A DNA stretch of 64,000 nt. It comes from an uncultured Acetatifactor sp. (GTDB taxonomy: Bacteria > Bacillota > Clostridia > Lachnospirales > Lachnospiraceae). Below the pieces are notes generated by a model. That model did no database searches. It saw only the letters and a program-made list of their open reading frames with translations, and was not told the DNA's origin. Positions within the stretch are counted from its first letter, which is position 1. Each line of letters opens with the position of its first letter. The position numbers and the translations under genes were made by a program. The DNA lies in the NCBI GenBank assembly GCA_910589035.1, contig CAJUSI010000039.1:62001-126000 (forward strand), read 5' to 3'. This document shows, piece after piece, positions 8,288-17,231 of the stretch.

Positions 8288-8647
8288 TATAATTGACGGT
8301 TGGGATAGGTGGATTCCGTCTTTCAGCAGACATGTCCTGACAAAAGAATGAGATCTGCAGGGCGAGAAAGACGAAGGGATTGTCGGGAAATGCTGTCAGC
8401 ATGCAATATGCGGTGGTGAGATCCAATATGTCACAGCATAGGCAGATTCTTTTCAAATATATCATCCAGGGAATATGCCTGTACTTTCATGAGCGGCACA
8501 TCATATTGCAGCGTACCACCCGGTGTAACGATCATATATTTCTTTTATTTGGTGTCTTTTTGTATGGCCGAATATATATAACCGCCGTATCGTTATCCGT
8601 CCGGCAGGCTGCTCTCGCACTCAAGCTGGTATTTTTTGGTACATTTC

Positions 8648-8896
8648 CTAATGAAACTCCCCGCAGCAAGCTGCGGGGAATTGAACCCTCTTTTGGATTA
8701 AATTTATATCGGCAATCCGCTTCCTGTCCGCAGCATCCCGCTGATCTAAGAAATACCCATTAGGAAAAAGCTCTATTATTTCCTCCCCGGTATAGGATTC
8801 GCGGAATATTTCATTGAGCACTGGAATTATCAGCTTTCTACAGTCGTTCAGGATTGTCCGGAAAGCCCCATCATACAGAGACTTAAGGAAACATGG
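8648..8896 (-). pseudogene. N-terminal remnant of an Rpn/YhgA-type PD-(D/E)XK nuclease (putative transposase family)
   Basis: Reading the minus strand gives SLYDGAFRTILNDCRKLIIP, then EIFRESYTGEEIIELFPN and FLDQRDAADRKRIADINL. I recognise this as the start of the Rpn-like recombination-promoting nuclease proteins that are abundant in Lachnospiraceae. The family is normally around 250-350 residues with a nuclease core; here the similarity ends after roughly 60 residues at a short palindrome (8659-8678) and the frame stops at 8648. No start codon with a ribosome-binding site is evident. It is a decayed fragment, presumably left by a transposition or recombination event. Recognition is from memory of the family, not a search. 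Confidence 0.5.
8659..8678. repeat. CCCCGCAG-CAAG-CTGCGGGG palindrome at the break of the nuclease remnant
   Basis: An 8-bp GC-rich stem with a CAAG tetraloop. It sits exactly where the nuclease-like frame loses its recognisable sequence. On the minus strand it is followed by AGTTTCATT, so it could terminate weakly, but its place at the break suggests an insertion-element end or palindromic repeat unit. Confidence 0.6.
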
Positions 8897-8920
8897 GCAT
8901 TGCAGGGAAAAATAAGCAGT

Positions 8921-8945
8921 AAAAAACCCCGCGTAAATCGGGGTT
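8921..8945 (-). terminator. Rho-independent terminator of the tRNA operon
   Basis: On the minus strand, AACCCCG / CGGGGTT pair across a 7-base loop and are followed by TTTTTT. It begins 8 bases after the 3' end of tRNA-Cys. Confidence 0.9.
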
Positions 8946-8952
8946 CTTCAGA

Positions 8953-9023
8953 GGCGCAGACCGGATTTGAACCGGTGCATCAGGGTGTTGCAGACCCACG
9001 CCTTACCGCTTGGCTACTGCGCC
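8953..9023 (-). tRNA. tRNA-Cys (GCA)
   Basis: The minus strand folds into a complete cloverleaf. The acceptor stem pairs GGCGCAG with CTGCGCC, the D arm contains AGCCAAGCGGTAAGGC, the anticodon loop CTGCAAC has anticodon GCA, and the T arm is ACCGGTTCAAATCCGGT. The discriminator base is U, the known identity element of Cys tRNA. CCA is not encoded. Confidence 0.93.
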
Positions 9024-9056
9024 ATACCAATATATATGCATTTTTTCATGCATTTA

Positions 9057-9128
9057 TGACTCCAACGGGAATCGAACCCGTGTTACCGCCGTGAAAGGGC
9101 GATGTCTTAACCGCTTGACCATGGAGCC
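9057..9128 (-). tRNA. tRNA-Glu (TTC)
   Basis: The minus strand begins GGCTCCA, pairs with TGGAGTC at the 3' end, and contains the D arm GTCAAGCGGTTAAGAC, the anticodon loop CTTTCAC (anticodon TTC) and the T arm ACGGGTTCGATTCCCGT. CCA is not encoded. It is the first gene of a two-tRNA unit, 33 bases upstream of tRNA-Cys. Confidence 0.94.
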
Positions 9129-9212
9129 TTGCCTATACGCCTTTCCGGTCGTAATCTCATTCTATTGTCGAATTGCCGGACAAATTCATCTGTCTGATAA
9201 CCCAACAGCAAC

Positions 9213-9241
9213 ATTTTACCATAGCTGAAACTATTTGGCAA
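9213..9241 (-). promoter_or_regulatory. Promoter of the tRNA-Glu/tRNA-Cys unit
   Basis: Minus strand TTGCCA (9236-9241), 17-base spacer, TAAAAT (9213-9218). The start of transcription would be near 9206, about 78 bases before mature tRNA-Glu. The remaining bases up to the glycerate kinase stop (9242-9445) show nothing else I can support. Confidence 0.65.
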
Positions 9242-9445
9242 GGGAAATTTTTATTTTTTTGCAAGGATTTTTGCAAAACTCCCTCACCCTGCATTGAGCG
9301 TGCAGAATCATACAGTTCCCGCCGCATTTCCGGACATATCGCTCCGTCTCCCCCACCCAAAATATGCGGCAGGCTGCATCCGGCTCGTGATTCCGAATTT
9401 GCCGGTGCAGTCTATAGACATCCTGTCGGCAGTGGCTGAGTTTGG

Positions 9446-10576
9446 TTAAATCCGCAGCAGGCGCAGCGCCTGCTCCACCGTATCCCTCAGATTCTTCCGC
9501 GCCCTCTCCTTCTCCATGGCCTCTTCCAGTGTAACCGCTTCCCTGAGAATGGGAAAATAAGCGTCGATTCCGGCCTCGTTGCATGCCCTGGCGTCCTCCG
9601 CCGCGCTGCCGGAAAATGCCAGCACCCTTTTCCCGTACTTTTTTGCCAGCCCTGCCACCCCCACGGGCGCTTTCCCCATCATGGACTGCCCGTCCAGTCT
9701 CCCCTCCCCGGTAATCACCAGATCCGCCCGGGCTATCTTCTCCTCCAGCCGCATCTCTTCCAGGACAATCCGGATTCCGGGCTCCAGCACTGCATTGGTG
9801 TAAGCCTGAAAAGCAAATCCCAGGCCTCCGGCAGCCCCTGCCCCGGGTGCCGCCGGATCTGCCTCCGGATAGCGCCCCCGCGTCACCTCCGCGAAATGTC
9901 CCAGGCCCAGATCCAGCTGCCGCACCATCTCCGGCGCGGCCCCCTTCTGGGGACCGAAGACCGCACTGGCTCCTTCCGGTCCGCAGAGCGGATTTGTGAC
10001 GTCACATGCCACACGGAACACGCACTCCGCCAGCTCCGGAGCCACCTTATCCCCCCGGATTTCCGCAATCCTGCCCAAATCCGCCGCCTCACGGACCTGG
10101 CTGCCGTCCTCACGGACAAATTCATATCCGAACGCCCTGAGCATCCCCAGTCCCCCGTCATTTGTGGCGCTCCCGCCTATCCCGATCAGAAAGCGTCTGC
10201 AACCCTCCTTCACGGCTTCCAGAATCACCTGGCCCACGCCCCAGGTGGAAGTGGACATGGGATTTCTTTCCTCCGGCTTTATCAGGGTAATACCGGCAGC
10301 CCCGGACATCTCTATGATTCCGAGCTTTTCCCGCTCCACGACCCCATACCTGCAGTCCACGCTTCGGCCCAGCGGCCCGCAGACCCTTGCCGTGCGTATC
10401 ACGCCGCCCAGCCCCGGCGTAAGCGCCTCCACCGTCCCCTCCCCGCCGTCGGCCAGCGGCCGGACCAGGATCCCGGCATCCGGAAATACACGCCTTGCCC
10501 CTTCTTCCGCCGCATACCCCGCCTCCAGGGATGTCATACAGCCTTTAAAAGAATCCATTGCGATCAGTATTTTCAT
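9446..10576 (-). CDS. glxK: Glycerate kinase (type 1, GlxK/GarK family)
   Basis: A 376-residue protein starting MKILIAMDSFKGCMTSLEAG, the diagnostic N-terminus of family 1 glycerate kinases. It continues with RPLADGGEGTVEAL (substrate/ATP site), GIGGSATNDGGLGML (the glycine-rich nucleotide-binding loop) and LVITGEGRLDGQSMMGK near the C-terminus. Length agrees with the family (about 370-380). It phosphorylates D-glycerate to 2- or 3-phosphoglycerate, linking glyoxylate, glucarate or uronate catabolism to glycolysis. The ATG at 10576 is preceded by GGAAG; a 45-codon extension runs through a dispersed repeat and is rejected. It is downstream of the GH125 gene on the same strand but 279 bases away. 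Confidence 0.93.
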   Translation of the reverse strand: MKILIAMDSFKGCMTSLEAGYAAEEGARRVFPDAGILVRPLADGGEGTVEALTPGLGGVIRTARVCGPLGRSVDCRYGVVEREKLGIIEMSGAAGITLIKPEERNPMSTSTWGVGQVILEAVKEGCRRFLIGIGGSATNDGGLGMLRAFGYEFVREDGSQVREAADLGRIAEIRGDKVAPELAECVFRVACDVTNPLCGPEGASAVFGPQKGAAPEMVRQLDLGLGHFAEVTRGRYPEADPAAPGAGAAGGLGFAFQAYTNAVLEPGIRIVLEEMRLEEKIARADLVITGEGRLDGQSMMGKAPVGVAGLAKKYGKRVLAFSGSAAEDARACNEAGIDAYFPILREAVTLEEAMEKERARKNLRDTVEQALRLLRI

Positions 10577-10608
10577 CTTACTTCCTCTCTCCCCGTTTCC
10601 GTCCCATA

Positions 10609-10762
10609 CGCTCTTGGAATCTCTCTTCCGCTTTCTGTGGAGCGCTCCGGAAAACTTTTTCACCGGTTCCCCCTCTTTTCCTGCTCCACGCTTTATCGGA
10701 GTTCTCCACAATCTATCGGAGTCCTGATTTTGCCTGCCGGGATTCTGAGAGCCTGTTCCCGC
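10609..10762. repeat. Dispersed intergenic repeat, copy 2 (inverted relative to copy 1)
   Basis: The reverse complement of this segment aligns over its whole length with 2803-2955, with substitutions and small indels mostly in the middle (around 10668-10715). Conserved blocks are the same as in copy 1, including GGAAGAGAGATTCC, which can form a small hairpin. It lies in the leader position of the glycerate kinase gene. A shorter stretch at 13590-13670 (CAGCAAAATCAGG, AACCGGT, AGTTCTG, TTTCCGCC) could be a third decayed copy. Confidence 0.7.
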
Positions 10763-10855
10763 ATCGGCCTCATCCCTTGCCTTTTCCTCCGCCGGACGCC
10801 CCGCCTTCCACAGCGCATTTACTGTACCCGCCCCGGAAAGTATGGAAAAACAATC

Positions 10856-12133
10856 TCACTGCCAGAAGCCTTCCTCCATCAGCTTATTTAAAAGCTCCGC
10901 AAACAGCGTGTTAGCCCATGCGAACCACGGCCTGGAATACACTTCCGGAGCCGATGGATCAAAGGATTCATGCATATAATTCGTTCCGGCATGGGTTCCT
11001 GCCAGCATATCCAGACACTCCTCTATCTCCCTGCGGTTCACGGATGTGAGCGCCTGCATGATGATTCCGATATGCCACACATATCCCTCCGGTGTATGAG
11101 GGCTTCCCACTCCCCTCGCAATGCTCCCCTGAAAATAATAGGGATTGTCCGCAGATAAGATAAATCTGCGGGTATTCTGATAGACAGGATCCTCCCTGTC
11201 ACAGTAACCCAGATAAGGCATGGACAGAAGGCTGGGGGAATTGGCGTCGTCCATCAGGTTCCAGCCGCCCAATCCGTCCGTTTCATAGGCATAGATCCGT
11301 CCGTATTTGGGATGCTCCACCACCCCGTACTTCTCGATGCCCCGGCGGATCTCTCCGGACAGAGTCCTGCACTTGCCGGCAAGTTCGCTCTCTCCATAGT
11401 ACTCACGGCATATTTCCTCCGCAAACTCCATGGCCTTCACTGCCATCATATTGGAGGGGATCAGATAGCCGAACTCGCAGCAGTCATCAGAAGGGCGGAA
11501 TCCCGACCAGGTCATTCCCGTCACTTTCACCGCAGTCCCTCTTCCCTCATTGGGCAGGGTATCGGTTTTCTCACAGTCATGGCGCCTGAAATAATATTCG
11601 GATTTTCCGTGATCCTGTTCCGTCTGAAAAGTCTTCACAATCGCAGCAATCATCTCATAATAGCTCTCAGTAAAAATTCTGTCAATCCCTGTGGTCTTCC
11701 AGTAATGATATCCCAGATAAAGCGGCGCACACAGAGAATCCACCTCATACTTCCGCTCCCACACATGATCGTTTTGCACCGTTATGTCCTTATGGCCCGC
11801 CCCATTGGCGGACTCATTAAAGGCATTTGCATATGGATCAATACAGACAAGCTCAGCCTGTTTCGCGATGATGCCCTCCAGTATGGCCTGCAGCTTCGCA
11901 TCCTCCCCGGCAAACTGCACATAAGGCCGGACCTGTGCTGCAGAATCCCGAAGCCACATGGCGGGGATGTCTCCTGTGATAACAAAATAGCTGCCGTCCT
12001 CCAGCTGCTTTACCGTGGTCTCCATTGTGTTTAAAAAGCATCTGGAAACCAGCGGAGCCAGCGCCCCACAGTGGGTTTGGTAGTATTCCTCCAGTTCCGC
12101 TGCCCTCTTCCCTAAGCTTTCCGGTATCTTCAT
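10856..12133 (-). CDS. GH125 exo-alpha-1,6-mannosidase (metal-independent)
   Basis: A 425-residue (alpha/alpha)6 protein of the former DUF1237 family, now GH125. Diagnostic segments are ITGDIPAMWLRDSAAQVRPY, PYANAFNESANGAGHK, WERKYEVDSLCAPLYLGY, GMTWSGFRPSDDCCEFGYLI and GSPHTPEGYVWHIGIIMQAL. Family members are inverting enzymes that release mannose from non-reducing alpha-1,6-mannosyl ends, typically of N-glycan or yeast-mannan origin. There is no signal peptide, so it acts in the cytoplasm. The ATG at 12133 has AGGAGG 9 bases upstream, and that site would overlap the alternative ATG at 12151. Its promoter strongly resembles that of the adjacent ABC importer, indicating one regulon. Confidence 0.92.
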   Translation of the reverse strand: MKIPESLGKRAAELEEYYQTHCGALAPLVSRCFLNTMETTVKQLEDGSYFVITGDIPAMWLRDSAAQVRPYVQFAGEDAKLQAILEGIIAKQAELVCIDPYANAFNESANGAGHKDITVQNDHVWERKYEVDSLCAPLYLGYHYWKTTGIDRIFTESYYEMIAAIVKTFQTEQDHGKSEYYFRRHDCEKTDTLPNEGRGTAVKVTGMTWSGFRPSDDCCEFGYLIPSNMMAVKAMEFAEEICREYYGESELAGKCRTLSGEIRRGIEKYGVVEHPKYGRIYAYETDGLGGWNLMDDANSPSLLSMPYLGYCDREDPVYQNTRRFILSADNPYYFQGSIARGVGSPHTPEGYVWHIGIIMQALTSVNRREIEECLDMLAGTHAGTNYMHESFDPSAPEVYSRPWFAWANTLFAELLNKLMEEGFWQ

Positions 12134-12262
12134 ATCCCTGTTCCTCCTCATTTCTATCTCATCCCGCCTTCATAGAGGCGGTGCGCAGATTTATTGTGAT
12201 GAAACACAAAGCCGCCAAATGTAGTTTCCTCATTCCATTCCCTCCAAAGCTCCATTGAATAT

Positions 12263-12291
12263 ATTATATATGTCATTTAATAATATGTCAA
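12263..12291 (-). promoter_or_regulatory. Consensus promoter of the GH125 gene with putative operator
   Basis: Minus strand TTGACA (12286-12291), a 17-base spacer and TATAAT (12263-12268): a perfect sigma-A promoter. The spacer (TATTATTAAATGACATA) resembles that of the ABC importer promoter at 17232-17260, so the promoter is probably kept off by a repressor, most simply the GntR/LacI-type protein encoded between them. Predicted 5' leader about 120 bases. Confidence 0.75.
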
Positions 12292-12334
12292 TTTCTGAAC
12301 GGATTTTATCGGCATTTTCTGTGCAAAAGAAAGG

Positions 12335-12375
12335 ATAAAAAGAAAAGGGCATCGGATCCATCTCCAATCGCCCTT
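12335..12375 (-). terminator. Intrinsic terminator of the GntR regulator gene
   Basis: On the minus strand AAGGGC and ATTGGA pair with TCCGAT and GCCCTT (one bulged base), followed by TTTTCTTTTT. It starts 7 bases after the stop codon of the regulator. Confidence 0.7.
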
Positions 12376-12381
12376 CCGCTC

Positions 12382-13512
12382 TTACTCCTGTTCCTGCCTC
12401 TCCCCCCTGATAACCTTGTAGGGAACGTTATATCTCTTCGGCACTTCCTTCCCTTCAATGCGTTTCTTCAGATATTTGACTGCCATGGTTCCCATCAGAT
12501 ATTCATCCTGCACCACATGGGAAAAGACGGGATTCGAATCGCAGGCTTCGTCAATTCCGTCAAAGAACACTACCTCCTTCTCCTTGTCCTGCCCCATCTC
12601 ACGCAGTATCTTATAGACCATGATTCCCAGTTCCACGCACACGGCAAAAAAGCCGGTCACATGAGGGTACTTCCGGATAAAGCTTTTCACCGCCTTAATG
12701 TCCATGCGCTCTTCCCCTTCGTCTTCACCCATCCGGGGGAGAAATGCATGCAGATTTCTCAGCCACATATCCTCATTGGTTCTCAGGCCATGCTCAAGCA
12801 GACTGTCCAGATAGCCCGAAAAGCGCGCCGCCACGCTGGATGTCTGCATGGAGGGATGGGACAGAAAGCAAATATCCCTGTGCCCCCTCTCAATCAGCAG
12901 CGCCATCAGATCTCTGGACGCCTGATAATTATCCGTACAAACACAGGGAATCGGCAGTCCGGTCAGCTCCCTGTCAATCATGACGATGGGAAACTGCTCC
13001 ACCGACAGCCTCAGCACATCCGCATTGTAGGTCTCCCCCTGCACGCACATCAGAATGATGCCTTCGACTCCCAGCGCAATCAGCTCCTCTATGGCTTTTG
13101 ACTCCTCCGTCATGTTGCCGTATGTACATTTCAGAATCATATGAAAATTCTGCTTTCTGCACTCCCTCTCGATTCCGTTGACGATATCGCTGCCGTACGC
13201 GGCGCCGAAACAGTCCAATACCACGCCGATCAGTCTTCCCCTGCCCTCCGGGGCTCCTGACAAAGAGCCCGCATTTTTCTCCCCCTCTGCCCTGGCATTC
13301 TCCAGCACATAAGAGCCTTTTCCGGGCCTTCTGGTAATAAGATTCCGATCGGCCAGCATCTCCAGCGCTTTTTTGCTCGTAATACGGCTCACGCCGTATT
13401 GCTCCGCCAGTTCCTTCTCTGATGGAAGACGGCTTCCGGGCGGATACTTTTGAGATCTGATACCCTGTAAAAGATCATTGTATATTTTCTGATATAAAAG
13501 TTCCTTCTCCAT
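12382..13512 (-). CDS. GntR-type regulator with LacI-like sugar-binding domain (AraR type)
   Basis: A 376-residue chimeric repressor. Residues 1-72 form a GntR winged helix (YQKIYNDLLQGI, then PPGSRLPSEKELAEQYGVSR and a TRRPGKGSYV wing). After a linker, residues from about 95 form a periplasmic-binding-protein-like effector domain (LIGVVLDCFGAAYGSDIVNG, VVFFDGIDEACDSNP). This architecture is that of AraR, which is released from DNA by a sugar. It lies between the GH125 gene and a sugar ABC importer, and all three units have promoters of the same design, so it is probably an autoregulated local repressor. The inducer, perhaps mannose or a mannobiose, is inference. Confidence 0.9.
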   Translation of the reverse strand: MEKELLYQKIYNDLLQGIRSQKYPPGSRLPSEKELAEQYGVSRITSKKALEMLADRNLITRRPGKGSYVLENARAEGEKNAGSLSGAPEGRGRLIGVVLDCFGAAYGSDIVNGIERECRKQNFHMILKCTYGNMTEESKAIEELIALGVEGIILMCVQGETYNADVLRLSVEQFPIVMIDRELTGLPIPCVCTDNYQASRDLMALLIERGHRDICFLSHPSMQTSSVAARFSGYLDSLLEHGLRTNEDMWLRNLHAFLPRMGEDEGEERMDIKAVKSFIRKYPHVTGFFAVCVELGIMVYKILREMGQDKEKEVVFFDGIDEACDSNPVFSHVVQDEYLMGTMAVKYLKKRIEGKEVPKRYNVPYKVIRGERQEQE

Positions 13513-13538
13513 TCACACACCCCGCTTACATTGCTATC

Positions 13539-13567
13539 AGTATATCCTTTTTGAATTGATATGTCAA
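13539..13567 (-). promoter_or_regulatory. Promoter of the GntR regulator gene
   Basis: Minus strand TTGACA (13562-13567), 17-base spacer, TATACT (13539-13544). The -35 box runs directly into TATCAATTCA, similar to the TATCATATAATGATA of the ABC importer promoter, consistent with autoregulation. Confidence 0.7.
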
Positions 13568-13915
13568 ACCAAAATTCCTGTGATACCATCAGACAGCAAA
13601 ATCAGGCTCCCTTCCTGTAACCGGTCCGGAGTTCTGTCAGAATTCCTTTCCGCCGCAGTGCGATCATGCGGAGCAATTTTTATATCACGGCAGCAGTTTC
13701 TTACGAAATGAAAGCAGCGGAGCTGTCGGTAGATGACTGTCCTCTCACAATATATACTGTGATGTGATGGAACTCACAACCATATATTGTATGCTGACAG
13801 CATATCCCGACAACCCCACCGGTCTTTCGTAAGGAATTGTTATAAAATTGTTTTTATCAGTTCCTGTCAATTGCTCACAAATTGTTTCTCAAATTGTTTC
13901 TCAATTGGCAGTTGG
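13568..13915. other. Intergenic region with 9-bp dyad and 12-bp direct repeats
   Basis: Between the regulator and the binding-protein gene there is no coding sequence. It holds an inverted repeat ACAATATAT (13747-13755) / ATATATTGT (13782-13790), two tandem copies of CAAATTGTTTCT (13878-13901) next to the stop codon, and a possible decayed copy of the dispersed repeat near 13590-13670. No clear terminator for the importer operon was found. Confidence 0.5.
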
Positions 13916-15285
13916 TTACTGATTTGCCGAAATCACCTCATTCACCTTATCTGCCAGTTCCTTCAAATCGGTATCGGCCTTGCTGTCCAGGAAATTATTG
14001 TAGCCCTCATCCCACATCTTGCTGGCGTCGCTGGCCCAGTCCGCCGCATAGCGCACACCGTTCTTTGTCTCCACGGACATCATCTCCCGCACGGCCTCCG
14101 CCGCTTCCGGGTGCCCGGCTTCCGTTACTGCATCATAAAATACGTTCGCATAGTCCTTGTGGGCGCAGGGTGCCACAGGCGTTACCTTCAATACGCTCTC
14201 ATACATCTGGCCGCTCATGAACTTAATCAGCTCCCATGTCTCTTCGGGATGCGCCAGATCCCTGGGAGATACCCAGCCCACTGTGTCGTATGTGGTAGTC
14301 GCCCCGGAAGCGCCCTTAGGCGTGGCCGCATATCCCCAGTTTAAATCCGGGCAGCTGCGCAGCAGATTATCAATCTCCCACTGTCCATAGTAATACAGCC
14401 CAACCTCTCCCGCTTCAAACATGGACTGCTGGTTTCCGCCGTCATAAGATGTCTGGGGAATAATGCCGTCCGCTATCAGCTCTTTTCTCTTTGTAGCGGC
14501 CTCGATAAACTTATCATCCACGGTAACTGCCGTTGTGTCCGTAAGACTGTCGATAAAGGGTGCCCCCCTGCCGCTGTACTGATATTGGCTATGTCAAAGG
14601 CAGCATTGCCGAGTCCGTAGATACCGTACTTGTTGGAGGAAGGATCCGCCAGCGTCCCGGCATAGGTCCACAGATCATCCCATGTCCAGCCTGTCTTCGG
14701 CTCCTCCAGTTTCGCATTTTCCAGAATCTCCTTATTATAGAATATGCCATAGACATTCACCAGACTGGGAAAGCCGTAAGTCGCTCCGCGGTACTGCCAT
14801 CCCTGCATGGTGCCGGCGTAGAAGCTCTCCACGAATTCCGGCTCCTGCTCCACCTTCTCAGCCCAGTCTGTCAGCAGATTCATCCTGTAGAAAGAGCATG
14901 CCTGATCGTATCCCAGCTGGAATACATCCGGCGCCTCTCCTGCGGTAATCATCCCGCGCAGCGCCTGATTGTAATCGGAATAAGAGCCTTTGACGATTTC
15001 AACCTTGATATTCGGATGGGCCACGGAAAACACATTGTCGAAGGCATCCTGCATGGCGTCGTTCATGGTATCACTTTCCCAGTCCACGATGCGCAGCGTT
15101 ACCACCTCTCCGTCGGACGCACCGTCCGCAGAGCCGTTGTCCTCAGAATTGCTCTTTTGCGTGGATTCCGAAGAGGAGCCGGATCCGCTGCCGGATCCTG
15201 AATTTCCGCCGTCATTGCCGCAGCCGCCGAGCACGGATACCGCCATTGCTGCCGCTACAAGAGTTGCTAAAGCTTTCTTTTTCAT
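13916..15285 (-). pseudogene. Sugar ABC transporter substrate-binding lipoprotein, frameshifted
   Basis: The gene would encode about 461 residues but is split by one frameshift. The N-terminal part (from ATG 15285, AGG-rich ribosome-binding site) has a lipoprotein signal (MAVSVLGGC, lipobox LGGC), a Ser/Gly linker and a CUT1-type binding domain. Near 14563-14568 a run of six C on the plus strand breaks the frame. With a seventh C the sequence reads continuously from TAAGG through APFIDSLTDTT into VDDKFIEAATKRKEL and on to the stop at 13916, with YYYGQWEIDNL and VGWVSPRDLAHPEETWELIK typical of family 1 binding proteins. Either a base was lost in a homopolymer (mutation or phase variation) or the assembly has an error. 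It follows the two permease genes and would supply sugar specificity. Confidence 0.85.
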
Positions 15286-15415
15286 ACTACTTCCCTCCAT
15301 TTAAAATTGTGATCGAGATTCCATTATCCGGATCCCATTATTTATAGCAACAGAATCTACTGTTTCTATCTCTTTTGTTTCTATTTCCTTTTCCTGCAGG
15401 CCGTTTCACGGATAT

Positions 15416-16264
15416 TTATTTCACTCCAGAGTTGTTCATGGAGCCCAGCCCTTCCATAAAATAGTTCTGGCACAGGAAGAAAATAATCAGTATCGGCAGC
15501 AGATATATAATGTCGGCCGCCATGAACAGATTCCACTGAGTCCCATAAGTACTGCTGCTCATACGGCCTACCGCCAGCGACAGCGTCCATTTCTCCGGCC
15601 TTGCTATCACATAAAGCAATGGGGTCAGATAATCGTTCCATGCCCCCTGGAAAGCCTGGATGGCAATCACGGTGATCAGGGGCTTGCACATGGGTGCGAT
15701 AATATGTACCAGAACCTGCAGCCTGTTGGCGCCGTCGATACGGGCCGCGTCGTCATAGGACTTCGGCAGTGTACTCATGAACTGCCTGGCCAGAAAGGTC
15801 TGAAAAGGCGCGCCCAGGAATGCCGGAAGTATCATGGGCCACCATGTCCCGTAAAACCCGAAGGCCGTCCACATCCGGAATATGGGAATCATTGTCACCA
15901 TGCCGGGAATCATCACGCTTCCTATAATCAGATAAAACCAGAGCTTCTTCCCCTTAAACTTTATTCTGGACAGTGCATATCCGACGCTCATGCAGCTGAG
16001 GACCTGTCCTATACTGATGATAACCGCAAGGAAAAGGGTGTTTCGGAAGCGGCTCCAGAAATCGATCTGAAGAAGACCCGTGGTAAAATTCTCCCACATA
16101 AAAGTGTCCGGAATCCACTGGGGCGGCACTTTGAACACTGCCCCGTTATCCTTCAGCGCCGTGGTAAACATCCACATCAGCGGCAGCACCATGGGAACGG
16201 CAAATATCAGTATCAGCAAATACCTTATCGCCAGGCCGGCTCTCGCCTTGTTCTTCTTGCCCAT
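15416..16264 (-). CDS. Carbohydrate ABC transporter permease, MalG/CUT1 type
   Basis: A 282-residue inner membrane permease with about six transmembrane helices. The first is near residues 10-32, and the EAA-type cytoplasmic loop is SYDDAARIDGANRLQVLVHI near residue 190. The C-terminus (MEGLGSMNNSGVK) matches the usual xxGxxxGAVKG end of MalG-like subunits. The start at 16264 has AAGG just upstream; the longer frame to 16360 lies within the MalF-like gene and is rejected. It pairs with the upstream MalF-like gene, 11 bases away. No ATPase is encoded nearby, so a shared MsmK-type ATPase is presumably used. Confidence 0.92.
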   Translation of the reverse strand: MGKKNKARAGLAIRYLLILIFAVPMVLPLMWMFTTALKDNGAVFKVPPQWIPDTFMWENFTTGLLQIDFWSRFRNTLFLAVIISIGQVLSCMSVGYALSRIKFKGKKLWFYLIIGSVMIPGMVTMIPIFRMWTAFGFYGTWWPMILPAFLGAPFQTFLARQFMSTLPKSYDDAARIDGANRLQVLVHIIAPMCKPLITVIAIQAFQGAWNDYLTPLLYVIARPEKWTLSLAVGRMSSSTYGTQWNLFMAADIIYLLPILIIFFLCQNYFMEGLGSMNNSGVK

Positions 16265-16275
16265 ATCCTTCCCCC

Positions 16276-17202
16276 CTATTCGTTCTCGTAATACACGTAC
16301 TGTTCCGACGACCGGAAGACAATGACCGTCAGCACCATGATGATCAGAAACAGAATCCATGCCTCCGCGCTGGCTCTCCCGTATCTGCCGCTGTTGAAAG
16401 CCGTCTCATAAATATCATAGTTGATGAACCGGGACGCGTTGTTGGGGTCGCCCGCAGTCATGATCTGCGCCTCCGCAAAGGACTGGAGACAACCGATCAG
16501 GCCTGTAATCAGCTGCAGGAACACGATTGGCGTAACCATCGGGAATGTGATGCTCCTGAATTTCGCCCAGCCGCCTGCTCCGTCCAGCTCCGCGGCCTCA
16601 TAGATATCCGCCGGCACCGACTGCAGGCCGCTCAGGAATACAATCATCATCCCGCCCACGCCCCACCATTTCATCAGGCTCAGCGAGAAAAGTACAATCT
16701 TTTCGTCTGTCAGCCACCCTACGGGAGAAAGGCCCAGCTGCGTCAGGAAGCCATTCAGCATTCCCACATCGCTCTTAAAGATAAACTGCCACAGAATGAT
16801 GGAGGCGATTCCCGGGACAATCGTGGGCAGGTAGTAAATTACCCTGAATATCCTGATTCCCTTCAGGTTCCTGTTCAGCAGCACGGCCAGCGCCATTCCC
16901 AGAATCAATGTCACCGGTACATTGATCAATGCATAGATCAACGTGATCTTCACCGATTTCGGGAATACGGGATCCGTCATCAATATGTACTTGAAATTTT
17001 TCAGTCCCGCAAACACCGGATCATTATACCCGTCCCAATCGCAGAAAGCGCAATACAGCGAGTAGATCATCGGGTAGGCGCACAGCAATGGAAATCCGAT
17101 TAACGTGGGTCCCATGAACAGATACCCCTGAAAGCCTTCTCTTTTCCAGAACAGCTTCCCGCTCCTCTGCTTTTTCTCTTTAAGCTCAGCCAATTTTCTC
17201 AC
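16276..17202 (-). CDS. Carbohydrate ABC transporter permease, MalF/CUT1 type
   Basis: A 308-residue permease: hydrophilic N-terminus, first helix at GYLFMGPTLIGFPLLCAYPM, then five more helices, and the EAA loop (DIYEAAELDGAGGWAKFRSI) that contacts the ATPase. It is the first gene of the importer operon (MalF, MalG, binding protein) and lies just downstream of a perfect promoter at 17232-17260. This importer is probably for a mannose-containing oligosaccharide given the promoter it shares with GH125; the substrate is inference. Confidence 0.93.
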   Translation of the reverse strand: MRKLAELKEKKQRSGKLFWKREGFQGYLFMGPTLIGFPLLCAYPMIYSLYCAFCDWDGYNDPVFAGLKNFKYILMTDPVFPKSVKITLIYALINVPVTLILGMALAVLLNRNLKGIRIFRVIYYLPTIVPGIASIILWQFIFKSDVGMLNGFLTQLGLSPVGWLTDEKIVLFSLSLMKWWGVGGMMIVFLSGLQSVPADIYEAAELDGAGGWAKFRSITFPMVTPIVFLQLITGLIGCLQSFAEAQIMTAGDPNNASRFINYDIYETAFNSGRYGRASAEAWILFLIIMVLTVIVFRSSEQYVYYENE

Positions 17203-17231
17203 TCCTTTCGTTTTGTCTCTTGCTATAACAT

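Noticed and set aside
8380..8763. A 127-codon plus-strand frame in the degenerate region.
   Set aside because: No ribosome-binding site or familiar domain; it crosses the palindrome and the minus-strand nuclease remnant, which explain the sequence better.
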